Assembly (NCBI RefSeq): GCF_958295425.1
Contig: NC_081138.1
Span: forward strand, 9,566,601 to 9,630,600
Source: Solea solea
Taxonomy: Eukaryota > Chordata > Actinopteri > Pleuronectiformes > Soleidae
Direction: 5' to 3'
DNA length: 64,000 nt
Position 1 is the stretch's first letter; every line of letters starts with the position of its first letter. Position numbers and translations under genes: made by a program. Shown piece by piece: positions 36,888 to 49,078 of the stretch. Under the pieces are notes generated by a model, which was given only the letters and a program-made list of their open reading frames with translations, searched no databases and was not told where the DNA came from.

Positions 36888-39800
36888 TCTCTTGCTTCCT
36901 CTCTCCCTCTCTCCTTTTATCTACCTCTTATCCCAGTGCAGCTTGTTTGTCCCGTTATGTTCAACGATGGGCTGCTATCCTAGGAGCTGCTCTTGTCCAG
37001 TTTTTAGGTGAAGATTTGTACTTTACCTGAGACACATTTTGATCACACATGCAGTGCTCTGTCTCAGAATGTTAGTGCATATGTGTTGTCTGTTTTCGCG
37101 CTAATCATTTGCAGCAAACAAGCACATGGGTATGAGGGAATTCTTGCAATGTAGGGACTTTCCAGTTCTCACTTGATTCAGGGGATATAAAGGCTTTTTC
37201 TGTCACTGCACTGTGAGGAGAGATTTGTGTGGAGTTTTTTGTTACACCACAACTGCTGCTTCTCATGTGACCAGCCAAGCACAACATTGGGAATGACTTT
37301 GTGTATATGTGAGCCGTTAATTCATTTTCTAATGATATTGCATCTACCCCTCTCCTTCTACCACCTTGGAGTATGACCAAAAATAGCGAATATATTTCAG
37401 AAACCAACATCTCAGTTGTGAGAGACGACAAACTGAACCTTAGTCCAGCTCTAATGTTTCTTCTTGTTCTATTTATTCAAAACTGTGAGTCACCTTTTTT
37501 CGAGTGATAATATTGAAAAAATCTTTTTTTTCATTGATTGATCAGTCTAATTTAGTAAAAATCACAATTTAAAATTTACATTTTTTTGAGTAAAAGTAAA
37601 ATATATTGCACGTGCAATGTCTACTTTGTGGAAATCAAGTTTAACAATGTACACAAGTTTAGCCACCACAAGACTCAACAGGCTCAAACTGTGGATTGTG
37701 TTGTGACGATAGGTGGATGTGCAGCAGTTTACAGGCCTGCCCTGACTAGAGGGGTAATATTTCTGAATTGGACATGTGAAGCCATGGAAGTTAAGTGAAC
37801 AGAAGCAAACACCACCAAACAGCTTTCTGCAAGTCAACCTGATATCTTGTTAACTCAAACGGTGCAGAATAATTAGTGAGCAGAATCTGTCTTGTCTATG
37901 CTCAAAGTAAGCATTCATCTCTGTATTTACACTTCTAATGACAGTCCATGAGTACCTATTTACCCTTTTTTATTAAAGAAAAAGCATGCATGATTCCATT
38001 GGAAGTGATGCAGGTTTTTATGGACACGTTGACTTATTTGTATAAAAAAAGTTTGACCTGACTTTGTTAAACATAATCAAAGGAGAAAAACAGTGCTGAA
38101 AAGAAAATGATTGAAAATATGTGACCTCGAGGCTCCTTGTTTAGCGTCATTGCTGTATTATTTAATTTATCAGACACTAACTGAATTAGAAAAAAGCAAA
38201 GTGCAGATGACAGTCAACCACGGTCTATGTAAGCCAAACAAAACTCCCATTCATATTAATATTGAAATGCCGGTTAACTTTTCAGTTAAGTGCAGCAAGG
38301 TTTTCTAACATACTGAGGTTGGAATAAACTGGTCAAATTCACTGACGTGGTCCCTTATTTTGTGTTTTAACCTTAATATAACCTTAATAAATATCTTAAC
38401 ATGTGCAAAGAAACAGCTCTTTGGCAGCTTGTTTCAGTTTGAATTACCTTTTGTTTTAAATCATTAATGTAAAAAGTATTTCAACATTAAAATATGACCA
38501 TTTTTGTTTTTTATAAGGGAATGTGTGTGGTCTTGTATCTTAACTGATTCATGGGGTCTGCTGTGTCTTTGGTCCCAAGAATTGTTTAAGTCCTCCATCA
38601 TGCACTAGTGAAACAGGACATCATTAAATCACTATGATATCAGCCAACCCTCTGACAAATCAGTAATATGGTGTAAAGATGGTCGCAACGATTCATTAAG
38701 TCAAGGAGTCAGATTAAAAGACATAATGAGGGGATTGCAGCGAATAGTGTGTGTGTGTGTGTGTGTGATGGGGGGTGGGGGCACTAGTGGATATTATAGT
38801 CTATCTAGGGACCCAGAGAGAACAGTGCAGGGGAGAAAAGCTAAGAACGGTGTCATGTCCAGAGAGACGTTGAACCGCCATACTAATGATGTCCACCAGC
38901 CTAATTGAATATTGACGTTCTGCACAAAAGGGCTGAATGGCTCCTATCTGCTTCAGCTCTGCTGCTGGACGGGGCTACTCATTTTTAACCCACTTCCACC
39001 ATTTCCATTTAATTACCAGGGGAATCCGTAAAATCCTCAAATACCCCTGTTACCATGGTAACTGGCTCTTCGTCCCAGTGACACATTGTTTCACTTTGTT
39101 TTGTGTGTAGTGGTTTCGTTGTTCATTATAGAGTTTTTTTTTAAGGGGAGTATCCTCTTCAGCAAGGTTTCTTATAGGCTGGGAACATCTCATTTTCTGC
39201 AGTCGACAGAACACGACTGTTCCACAGACACATGACACATGGTAGGTGAAGTCTTGTCTTTCCACATTTTTGTTTGCTGTTAATTCAGCTCTCTTTTTCC
39301 CTCTCTCTCTCTCTCCCTCCATCACCCTCTTTTCTATTTCTGTGTTGGTGTTTCTATGTTGTTTTACTTCCCACTGTGCCAGCCTCCAGACGCTTCTCCT
39401 TTGTTGCCAGGGCGACGTGCTCCAGATGGCGAGTGTCAAACCAAGACTGAGCTCTGAGTGTAGTTTGATTACAACACACACACATGCACATACACATTGG
39501 TCCAGATATATACACACTGTGGAACAGACGGAGACACTGGCGCACATTCTGTTCAGCACTTGCATCCTACTCAGAGGCTGGTCGACCTGCTACACACACA
39601 TGCGCATACATACACACTCAATACTGTATAATAAAATCTGTGCTACAGCCACACAGGAAACAATCTCTCCTTTATTTGACCAGGATGTCATTAATCTTGG
39701 CGGAGGTTAACAAATGCACTTGCATGGAAGGTATATTTCATAGGCAGACAGCCGACAATGGGGCCGTTGTGGCGTCTTGCTGCAGCACCCCGCTCTGCTG

Positions 39801-41033
39801 CTGCATTCAGTCAGGACCTTTTGGTTGGCTCTGGATCCACAGCTCATGTCAGGGGTTATGTTTCATCTCCCGGATGAATGTATTCATGTGGGAGAAAGCA
39901 TGTGAAACATGGAGCTAAATCAGCTTTGCAGCTGTTTATTTATTTTTGCCCCAAGAAACCTTTTTTTTTTTTCTTTTTTCTTTTTTCTTTTTTGAATAGA
40001 GGGAAATAAATTTGTTCAGCCATTTTTCAAAGTTTGGCCTTGTTGCTATTTGTCAAAACCAGAGCCAGGCCCAGTTTTGCCATCCAAGGAGTGGCAAGTT
40101 GTCCCAGGGATCCATTAAACTTCCATTAGCTCAGATTTGTGTGATTAGTTGTTATTAATCAGTTCAGTCTGTGGCCTTCACTCCCCCTGTGCTCCTCACG
40201 TTTCATTTTTAACCTCATTTCTCAGCTCTCCACCAGGCGTGAGAATGAGGCAACGACTGAGCAAACAAATCAAAGAGCATGAGCTTGTGGTCTGCCATCG
40301 TTACAGCCTCTGTGTCCGAGACCTTTCAATAATGTTCAACCACCAGGCCCCAAGTGCCAGTGCTTTGACTCCATTATACTGCTTTTTCTCACGATGCTGA
40401 ATTAATGAGAACATTTTTGTGTGTCTTATTTTGAGCAGATATACATTAGACCTTGGTTGTGTTACCCATTTAACCAGATAGGATTGTGATCTCATGTTTT
40501 ACACATCTTAAGTTTGACCTGGCGCTTGTTAGCCTCACTCGACCCTCCCATGGAGCAGCTAGTATTGATCAGTGCAGGAGCGTCCATCTTTCACTGTAAC
40601 AAAGCTTATTGATGTTTGTGGAGCCCTGATTTCCCCTCGGTCAAATACTATACCCAGCACCATCGCTAAGTAACTGGAAGCTGCTCTGAACTCGGTGGCC
40701 TATCTCAAAGTAACCTGGGAATAACAGAGTCGGAATGAACTTAAGTGTATTTTGCTGCTGGTCTGTCCTGCAAACCTTAAAGTAAAATGAAAAGATCTTT
40801 TCTGGGGGTGTAGTAGTGGGTTGGTTTATATACTGAGGTATTATGTGATGATAATCTATCTTCCTTTCCTCTGTTGTCAGCCTTCTTATGCCATTACCAG
40901 TATTGTGATAAATGAAGGCTCAATTTATCAACTGGCCTCTGCTCAATTTCTTTTTCTCCTCCGTTTCCCTGCCCCCGCCACAACATGTAACCTCTGCAGA
41001 GTTTGCTTTATTTCTTCATCTGTTCAACACCGT

Positions 41034-41067
41034 CCATCTATCCATCCATCCATCCATCCATCCATCC
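41034..41067. repeat. (CATC)n microsatellite
   Basis: About eight CATC units. Confidence 0.95.
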
Positions 41068-41565
41068 CTCATTCCCACTCAGCCAGATCGAGACTCTCTT
41101 TGTGTCTGAAGGAGAAGGCTGAGATGCAGCCACGATGTTGTCAATCACTCTGTAACTAGGTAGCAGAGAAGGTTTAGGGCTTGACATACAAAGTGGTTCC
41201 CTGCTGCTGAGAAGTTTTCTGCATTATACACTTGTACAGTTTTGAAATAACAAGTATTTAGATTTTTTTCTATATTTTAATTTTTATAAAGCCCTCTAAG
41301 TTCATAAACATACATCATTGTCTGTTATGTGCACATTTTGGTTTTATTTGTGGTTATATTGTTTTAAACTTACCTTATAGATCAATTTGACAAACACATT
41401 ATAGAAACACCTGAAGTAAATTTACTAAACATCATTTCAACATGACCTTGTTACCAATACAGGTTTTAATAAGTAATATGCACATATTCCTGTAACCAAC
41501 TCTGTTCTGTGCCATAATTATGGCTGAATGATGGTAATGTTCTCTCCCTCCCTTCTTCTCTGCAG

Positions 41566-41681
41566 GACTCCATGGTTTAACGGCTGGGGGTTCAACCTGC
41601 CTCGGGGTCAGTCTCTACTGGATAAATGGAACCTCGTCCCTGAAGGCATCGACATCCTGATGACCCACGGACCTCCACTCG
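41566..41681 (+). CDS. MPPED2: MPPED2 coding exon (residues 180-217, MTHGPP motif)
   Basis: The acceptor is cttctctgcag|G and the donor is CTCG|GTGAGT. The first base completes Trp179, then 38 residues follow, and one base of Gly218 remains. The translation TPWFNGWGFNLPRGQSLL and then WNLVPEGIDILMTHGPPLG is almost unchanged from vertebrate MPPED2. His213 in MTHGPP is a metal ligand of the fold. The acceptor has a strong pyrimidine tract (tctctccctcccttcttctc). Confidence 0.96.
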
Positions 41682-42462
41682 GTGAGTCCAATTAACCAAT
41701 CACAGTCCCCGCATCATCATATCTAATGAAGTTATGCCTCATTATTTCAAATCTGTAAGAAATGGCTTGGGGCGTTGCAGCAGGCCAGGTGTAGATGTCT
41801 CTGAATGTCCATGGATTCAGCTCTATTTAAATAAATCTTCACTGTGTATCTGCAGTGGACTCTCCAACATGAACATGCTCCGTGATTCAATATTTGTTTG
41901 ACTTCATGAAAAAGAAAATGCAATTTGTTTGGTTTCAGTGTTTTCCAGCACAGGCTGATTCAGTGTTCCTTCCAGCTGTTCGGGCTGATTTATTTATTAT
42001 TTTTTTTCCCTTTGCCTCTCCATCTGGCTTTATTGAGTGATTTCCTTCCCTCTCGCCTATAGAGGGTTGCTGCATTTTCTGCTGCAGTAGCCGCTGTGGC
42101 CATTTGATTGCATGGAAAACTCGATTTTGCAGCAGAGAGGCAGATGCTGCAAATGATAAGAGAGAGAATAATTTCTTGTCTTACTCCAATCACAAAGAAA
42201 GACTCCACCAGAATGAATGAATGAGCAGAATATGAATCGGTCATTGAAATATTAACAGAAACCAAGAGAATAAATGTAGTTTTGAATTTTGGACCTCAAC
42301 TTTACTAATGTATGTTTGGAATTTCAATTCATGTTTTTAAAATTGTGTGTTTCAGTTCAATACAACTGTGATCATAATGGGTCAGGCTTAATGGAAAGCA
42401 ATTTTCAATCCGCTATAGGCTCTTTAACCACAACAGCACAACTAACATTTCTATCTTGGCAG
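41682..42462 (+). other. MPPED2: MPPED2 intron, 781 bp
   Basis: It begins GTGAGT and ends cttggcag. No repeat or regulatory site is recognised. Confidence 0.9.
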
Positions 42463-42576
42463 GTTTCCGAGACTGGGTTCCTAAAGAGCTTCAGCGGGTC
42501 GGCTGCGTAGAGCTGCTCAACACCGTCCAGAAGAGGGTGCGACCCAAGCTTCACGCGTTCGGAGGAATACACGAAG
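42463..42576 (+). CDS. MPPED2: MPPED2 coding exon (residues 219-255, FGGIHE motif)
   Basis: The acceptor is cttggcag|GT and the donor is GAAG|GTATCA. It completes Gly218, gives 37 residues, and leaves one base of Gly256. The translation is FRDWVPKELQRVGCVELLN, then RVRPKLHAFGGIHE. At the usual G-H-x-H motif of metallophosphoesterases the sequence reads G-G-I-H, so residue 252 is Gly in place of the common His. This is a known, conserved property of MPPED2, linked in published work on the rat protein to weak phosphodiesterase activity and nucleotide binding, so here it is a family trait and not a mutation. His254 is retained. Confidence 0.96.
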
Positions 42577-42952
42577 GTATCAACTTTTAAACCAAAGGGT
42601 CATTTTTCAGTACCAATGAGGAACACTGAATTCCCTTAATACAGTATTTGTGTATATTCAGTTTTATAGTAAAAAAAAAAGAAACACTTGACCAACACAG
42701 GAGTAAATATTCATTTAGTGGCCATGTGCTTTCATGGATTATTTGTTCATGAACAGGGTTACAAAGGGTGGAAAATTCTTTCTTCTCTTCCATGGTAATT
42801 TATATTCAGGGAGTTTGGAAATATTCAAAATAGGAAACTTGCCATGGGAATTATTGGGTCTAATGAGAATTAACACTGTGTCATATACATTTTGTTTTGT
42901 CATAAGCAGACATGCATTCAAAATGATACAATTAATAAGCACGATGTTGATT

Positions 42953-43172
<220 letters not shown>

Positions 43173-43300
43173 GGGGGTGGAGTGGCTCAGTGGTTAAGAC
43201 CAGTACCCTGTTTGCGAAAGACATCATGGTCGCAATGGTCGTTGACTCCACCCCTGGCTGATTGTACTCAATTCCATTGTAAGTCGCTGATAACAACAGT
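43173..43300 (+). mobile_element. tRNA-derived SINE
   Basis: The A box TGGCTCAGTGG is at 43183-43193. A degraded B box lies near 43240-43250 ('gttgactcca'). The body 'cctggctgattgtactcaattccattgtaagtcgct' is typical of a fish SINE. It abuts the AT repeat and ends about 80 bp before the last exon. Confidence 0.7.
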
Positions 43301-43380
43301 TTATCAAACGCGTAAATGCATATTTTTTCATTTTTATGTTGGCAGTGCTTGTTGCTGACTCATGTGTTCCTCGCTCTTAG

Positions 43381-43499
43381 GCTATGGCATCATGACAGAC
43401 GGCTTCACGTCGTTCATCAATGCATCGACCTGCACTGTTAGCTTCCAGCCCACCAACCCCCCCATCGTGTTCGACCTGCCTAACCCCTCCAGCTCCTGA
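43381..43499 (+). CDS. MPPED2: MPPED2 last coding exon (residues 257-294 and stop)
   Basis: The acceptor is cgctcttag|GC. It completes Gly256 and encodes YGIMTDGFTSFINASTCTVS, then FQPTNPPIVFDLPNPSSS, then TGA at 43497-43499. The end matches the MPPED2 C-terminus closely; only the last few residues differ from the mammalian protein. With the five exons joined the visible part is 251 residues, which with a 43-residue N-terminus gives the canonical 294. MPPED2 is a cytosolic phosphodiesterase-fold protein with a conserved role proposed in nervous-system development; that role comes from the family and not from this sequence. Confidence 0.96.
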
Positions 43500-44950
43500 G
43501 ACCAGAGGACAGGGGCATGGGCAGGAGATACTACTTTTTTTCTATAATTATGTCAAGTTTAAAAAAAAAAAAAAAAAAATCTATGTGTTTCTTTGCAAAA
43601 TGTTGGTCTTCTCTGCGCTGTTGTTGAGAATGAGAAGATTGAAAAATGGTGTGGTATGTTGGGGGTTTGTCAGGGAGAGTTGAAGGACAATATCGGTGTT
43701 TTCATCTTTTAAAAGTTTGTGCCAACAATCAGGATTCCCTCACAGATTTGAGTTCTTCATCACATAGTCGATGCAGTATTTGTGTGTCAGCACTGCGTCA
43801 TGTCGCAGTCTGCTTCCTGCCAATCACCGGACAGCATCAGGAAACAGTTGAAACCTCATCCAGGAAGTCATCTTCAACTCTGTTATCTAACCGCAGTTTA
43901 TTTGGAAACTTTGTATTAAAAAGTAAAAACAAAGAAAACATTCAAATTTCAGTAGTTATGGCATGAGTTGCAAAAAATCTTTTGTGGGTAATGTTAGTCT
44001 GTATGACAGGGATTTTGTGGTAAAAACAATCTTACCCTTGATAAATATTGGTCAGATCTGTAAGATAAATGATGCTTTGTGAATTTGTACAATTTCCTCA
44101 TGTTTGGTTTGCATTCGCTGGACAATGGATGATGCCATTGTGTTATGTTGTATCATCTGATTTATTTTTATTATTATTGTTATTTTTCCCCAGTTTCTCT
44201 TTTCTTAATGGCTGACAGGGACGCTGCCTTAAACTAGCTTTCATTTTCTCAGCTAGAGCCCCACTCTCTGCAAGCTCAGAGAAAAGTCTTTATTTATTAC
44301 CCATCATCCCGACAAAACAACACCTGACTAACGCAGGAACAGATAGCTATTGAATTACAGCCTGAAAAATTTACTTTGTAACATCCTTAAGGATTTCTGA
44401 TCTAATTTGGAAAATGTATGTATAAAATATATATATATTATATATTCATGTTGTAAAACATCTGTACTAAAAGTTGTGTTTGATTTAAAAAAAAAAGAAA
44501 ATATGGGTGCATTGGGGTTTTTTTGTATGCGCCTGAATGATTGACATGTTTCAAACGCTCCCATCAGACGTTTCTTTGATGTTTTTGTATCGACTCTCCC
44601 AGTAGATGTTTGTCATAGTCACAATCCAACAGGTGCTGGTTGTTCCCAACATCACACCTGCCTAAACAATACATTGTCCCTTTTAAGTGTAAATTTGATA
44701 GTATTTGTGTTATATTGCCTTTTTTTTTCTAATTTTGCACTGTGTGTAAATGCAATCTTGCTAGCACAAAAAAAATGTTGCCAATAGTTGTTTCAACTTT
44801 GCCGCTGTAAATGCTCTTTTTCATGCTCTGTTCCTCTCTCGCTCTTTCTCTGATTGTATCCCTCTTCATGAAAATGTTAGTTCTCTTTCAGTTAATTGTG
44901 ATATATTTAGCTGCCTTTATATGCAAATAAAATTGCAAGATTTTTACTTA
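43500..44950 (+). other. MPPED2: MPPED2 3' untranslated region
   Basis: AT-rich sequence from the stop codon to just after the AATAAA at 44926. It contains an A19 tract at 43561-43579 and a possible earlier ATTAAA at 43915. The end is inferred from the polyadenylation signal and a T/G-rich stretch after it ('tgattgtctttgttttttg'). Confidence 0.7.
44926..44931 (+). promoter_or_regulatory. MPPED2: Polyadenylation signal AATAAA
   Basis: A canonical hexamer, followed 15-40 bases later by a GT/T-rich downstream element. Confidence 0.75.
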
Positions 44951-45454
44951 CAAATGATTGTCTTTGTTTTTTGAATTTAAATCTATCCATTCCATGATTA
45001 TTTTATCATGGAATGGTAACTGCACTTTAAAGGGCACTTAGAAAACACACAAACAAAACAGCTGACCATCTAAAACAGATTGCTGTATAAAAATAGAAAA
45101 CAAGGATTTAAAAACAGTGGTAATAACAGCAGGATTGTGGATTAAGAAACAACAGACGGTTTGTCCTCCTCTGTGACGCCATGCTTCATGCAATCTGTCA
45201 GACTGAGTCGATTTATAACAATTTGAGGGAAGCATTAGCTCACCACATATGTTTTGAAAACATTTCCTTTTTCATGTTTGTGTTCAAGTACAAATCATAC
45301 TGGAGCTCAGTGCTTCAGTGTAAGTCAGTTTTTATTTATCGTCATGATTAGATTCATGTTTCCAGAGTCCAACTTAGGATTCAAGTCACTCGCTACTTTT
45401 TTGCACTTTGGTGATTGCTCACAGTATAATAATTTGTGTTATATTATATAAGTT
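44951..45454. other. Intergenic stretch, nothing recognised
   Basis: I see no coding or repeat signal. Confidence 0.6.
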
Positions 45455-45615
45455 CCTGGTGGCGCACAAGTGGCAACAGAATAAACTAATAGTTGGACCA
45501 TAGGAAATGACTGTATTTATGTTTCTAAAGGCCCTTGTTTCAACCAGGGCTCGAACCGAGATCTTATTGCTGCAAAGACAAGAGCACTAACCACTACACC
45601 ACCTGTGTGGCCGTA
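45455..45615 (-). mobile_element. tRNA-derived SINE
   Basis: On the minus strand the head reads 'ggtggtgtagtggttagtgc' (A-box region, from about 45600) followed by 'cggttcgagccc' (B box; complement at 45547-45557). The tRNA-like start is followed by an unrelated body, not by a tRNA 3' half. Confidence 0.7.
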
Positions 45616-46469
45616 ATGAAACTATTGCAATTGTAAAACAGAGCTTTTGAAACTGAGATTTGATGTAGTTGTGAAAGACGGTTCCTTTCATAACTAAGCA
45701 AATGGAAACATGATATGAAACCTTGACTTTAAATCAGACAGTCAGTCAAGACTGGTGTCACCCAACAAGCTGTTTTTGACAACAATAGAAGAGATCAACA
45801 GTTGACTCATCTCAGCAGGAGAGTGTAAAAATGTGTGTTTCTTCCTAGTTCATACATGTCAACTGAGTATTCAGTGTTTCACCTGCAGTTCTGTTATTTC
45901 CCACTGGTTTCATCAGGTGTAATTCCTTGTCACTGTGTGCCAGCACAGATCCTTCAAAGGCCAAAAATCAAATGAGCTGTATTTAGTTGTATGCCACATT
46001 TTTGCCAGTCTTTCCTTCCAACCCATTCACTCATCACCACTTCATCAAAGCAGTCCAACTAATTAACCATTTCCTGAAAACACACCCACCAGATCCTGCT
46101 CAACATTACCATAATCCACTCTAATCATATTAACATAGGCCACAGATGAGCTGGAGGAGACACGGCTGCTCCGGCTCATACAACCTCTTGGTGTGAATGC
46201 AGCAGCACTTTTATTCTGCTGCACTGTTTGAGGGCACATGTGATGTCTCAGTTGTGACCAGTTCTTAAACAAACTGTGTAGCTTATGGCCTCATACTGTA
46301 TGTGTTAACATTCTAAATGCTCACATATGGACTCTTCCCATGAACACTGTTAACACAAGCTTACTTTTGGAATGTTGTTACTGTCATTGCTCCATTGTCA
46401 ATGTCATTTTATGGTGAAGTTCCCTCTCTGATTTTGAAGGCTTTTTTGTCCCTTGTCTGCGTGAGCTTT

Positions 46470-46830
46470 ACTTTTCCCCCTCCCTGATTATCTCAACCTG
46501 TTTCACATGTGTCTTGTATGTCACAGCTGTTGGTCGTCTCCCTGATTCCTATTTGTATTTAACCACTCCCCTTTCCTTTGTCTTGTTGTGAGTTTTGAGT
46601 CTCCGTTTTGTGGTTCGCAGTTTTTGACCAGTGGATTTATTTGCATGTGTGTGCTTCTGTGACTCTGCTTAACTCTGCTTACCTGTTCCAGTCGGTGTCC
46701 ATTCCCACGCCTGGGTTTTATGCACATTTGAGGATCTTCATTCTGTTTTCTCGCCTGCTCTTTGTGTGATTAAATAAAGACTTTTAATCACCACATGCTG
46801 CATCTGGGTCCAGTCCTGTTCTTTACAGTT
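46470..46830 (+). mobile_element. Possible retroelement 3' end or solo LTR
   Basis: The sequence has a promoter-like 'tatttgtatttaaccactcc' block, an AATAAA ('gattaaataaagacttttaatc') and a following 'gctgcatctgggtccag'. This arrangement is common in dispersed fish retroelements. No protein or second copy is present, so the family is unknown. Confidence 0.3.
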
Positions 46831-46974
46831 ACGAGAATCTCACATGGAGACTTCATCGGCAGGGTTCCAGCTGTCAGTCACCTGAAGTTTTTGTTGTAGC
46901 AAATTAAATTTGTGTTGTACATCTTTGAAAATGTCATGAAAATGCAAACATTTTCCCATTTGACAGTCATTTAA

Positions 46975-47608
46975 AGATGCACTCTGTAATGTTTAGGAGG
47001 ATTTATTGGCAGAAATATATTATACTAACCATAAGTGCATTTGTACTGTAAAATTGCTTTAGGCAATGGCCAAGTTTGTACAGCAACCTGAGTTTTGCAG
47101 TGTTAAATGAAAAAGAGAGGCTCTGCCCACATAATCATGATGTACAGTATATACAGTCCCAACAAATAAGAGGTGTTTTCATCCTTTCCCACCATAATCT
47201 CGACTTTTCCATTAGGAAAAGTACCAAAATAACTGTTTAATAAAATAACTTTTTTCAGTACCCTTCCCTTGAAGTACCAAAGTAATGGTACGGTACAGCT
47301 GGAGCTAGACCCATAACAGTCAGCTGATTGGGCAACAGACTGATGTTGTTGTTCGTTGTCCATGCACTGGTACAACATCGCACTACATATCTCGAGGACC
47401 TGGCCATCGGGCACAGTGCACACCCTGCCTACCAAGTAAAGGTACTGTTCTCAGTCGAAATGTAAGCCTGAGGGCTAGAGTACTGTACCATGTACCGTAC
47501 AAACTACACCATGATGGAAACACGGCTATAATTCACTGGCACGCCTAGGAGAGGGAGCGGTTAGTGAAGGTGTCCTCTGTTGGTCTCTAATTATTACACA
47601 CTGGACCT
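46975..47608. mobile_element. TTAA-flanked miniature element (about 634 bp)
   Basis: The left end 'agatgcactctgtaat' and, read inward, the right end 'aggtccagtgtgtaat' match at 12 of 16 positions. TTAA lies on both sides (46971-46974, 47609-47612). A second element-like segment (about 47195-47535, with 'agtaccaaagtaatggtacggtac' and 'catgatggaaacacggct') appears to be inserted within it. Confidence 0.55.
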
Positions 47609-48017
47609 TTAATGCTTGTTTCATTGGTATCCATGTGTCCATGTTTGTTGGGTTAGTCTTTTGTCAATGATGGAATCAGAGCAGGACATGCTCACTACAT
47701 TTACATGTTAGAAAAAAAAACTAATTATTGTGTTAGTCCAAATAAACCCAGACGTAGAGAACACATGTTAACTTGTCAGTCTGGCTGAAATTGTGCTAAA
47801 TTGCAGATAATGCAATTGAGATTTGAATTAGTATTGTATATAAATGTTCAACGGGACCCAAACGGGTCCAATTAAATGACAAAGACAAGCTATGGTTGTT
47901 ACTTGGCTGAACTGTGCTTGTAAACATGCTGAGTGATATTATGTGGTTTTGTCTTATATATGGGGACAAAAAAGTCCCTGTGATACAAGTCATGAAATCT
48001 ATAGGTGAAGATGTGTT

Positions 48018-48870
48018 CTGAGGTTAGATACGATAAGATAGTCCTTTATTTGTCCCGCAGTGGGGAAATTGACATTGTTACAGCAGCAAAGACAGTAAAG
48101 ATAAAGATAATAAATAATAAACATGCATTTCCAAAAGATGTACAATATATAAAGATATTAACACTAAAATTAGTTAAAATAGAATGTAGAATGTACATTA
48201 TAGACAGTTTGCAGAATATACACAGTATGGACTTGAAATTTACAGTATAAATAAACAAAGGTTGAACATGGGAAATGATAGTATAAGTATAAGTATATTG
48301 CACATGGAAGGGAGGAATGAGGAGCCTGGTTATGTGTGGTCTACTGAGAGCAGTGCTTGTTGTACAGTCGAACAGCTGCAGGGAGGAATGACCTGCGATA
48401 ACACTCCTTCACACATTTAGGATGTTTCAGTCTGTTGCTGAAGCAGCTGCCCAGTGCTGGCTTTTTTAATCAGTCCGTCCAGCCTCTTCCTGTCCGCAGC
48501 TGTGATACTACTGCCCCCAGCAAACCATAAAAGATGGCTGATGCCACTACTGAGTCTTAGAAGGTCTTAAGGAATTCTCCCTGCACTCCAAAAGACCTTA
48601 GTCTCCTCACCAGGTAGAGTCTGCTCTGACACTTCCTGTAGAGTGCAGCAGCATGATCAGACCAGTCCAGTTTATTGTTTACGTGCACCCAGGTATTTGT
48701 AAGATGTTACCATCTCAATGTCCATTTCCTGGATGTTCACCGGTGTAGTAGGAGAGTGTCGTCTCCACCACCAGTTCCTTAGTTTTCCCCACATTGATCT
48801 GGAGGCGGTTCCACAGGGACCAGTCCGCTAAGTCCTGTATAAGTTCTCTGTACTTCTTGTCGTCATCATC
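48018..48870 (-). mobile_element. Rex1 LINE, 3' part (C-terminal reverse transcriptase and tail)
   Basis: Minus-strand translation from 48870 gives DDDDKKYRELIQDLADWS, then NRLQINVGKTKELVVE and, with frameshifts, the terminal region with 'KYLGA', 'RLYLVRRLRSFG' and 'CYRRSFLPAAVRLYN' type residues. The 3' end 'atagtcctttatttgtcccgcagtggggaaatt' (seen from the plus strand) is the typical Rex1 tail. The upstream part of the same element continues at 51110-51545, beyond an inserted L2 LINE. Confidence 0.8.
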
Positions 48871-48984
48871 TCAAGTCAAGTCAAGTCAAGTCAAGTCAGT
48901 TTTATTTGTCAAATGTACTATATGCACGACATACAGCACAGATGAAATTGCAGTCCTCTCAAATAAACTTCTAAAAATAGAAGG

Positions 48985-49078
48985 GACATAAAATAAACAA
49001 TCAACAAGACATAAATAAACAATCAACAAGACATAAATAAACAATCAGCAGGACATAAAATAAACAATCAACAAGACT
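48985..49078. repeat. Tandem repeat, about 23 bp x 4, in the L2 3' region
   Basis: Units of the form 'acataaataaacaatcaacaag' repeat four times with small variation. Confidence 0.85.

Larger units (their letters stand above)
12963..41565 (+). other. MPPED2: MPPED2 intron, 28.6 kb
   Basis: It begins GTAAGAG and ends cttctctgcag. From 12963 to 16245 it is unique sequence with an AAC/AAT repeat and a TA repeat. From 16.2 to 34.1 kb it is a mosaic of mobile elements listed separately, with unassigned DNA at about 18110-21590, 24282-27225, 29065-31335 and 31630-33082. From 34.1 to 41.5 kb I see mainly unique sequence with short simple repeats. No separate gene is supported inside it. Confidence 0.85.
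34119..41565 (+). other. MPPED2: Last 7.4 kb of the large intron, mostly unique sequence
   Basis: No transposon or coding region is recognised. Simple repeats lie at 34799-34822 (CCCCAG-like), 36262-36283 (TG), 36639-36657 (CA), 36864-36887 (CCCT), 38747-38767 (GT), about 39299-39320 (CT), 39959-39993 (T-rich) and 41034-41067 (CATC). The low repeat content contrasts with 16-34 kb. Confidence 0.6.

Noticed and set aside
39050..39710. Frames of 154 and 171 codons on opposite strands
   Set aside because: They overlap each other antisense, are driven by CT and CA simple repeats, and show no domain or splice context.
45455..45615. A minus-strand tRNA gene
   Set aside because: The tRNA-like head continues into a non-tRNA body; it is a SINE.
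48985..49078. CRISPR-like regular repeats
   Set aside because: Units are adjacent without spacers, AT-rich, and lie in the 3' region of an L2 LINE.
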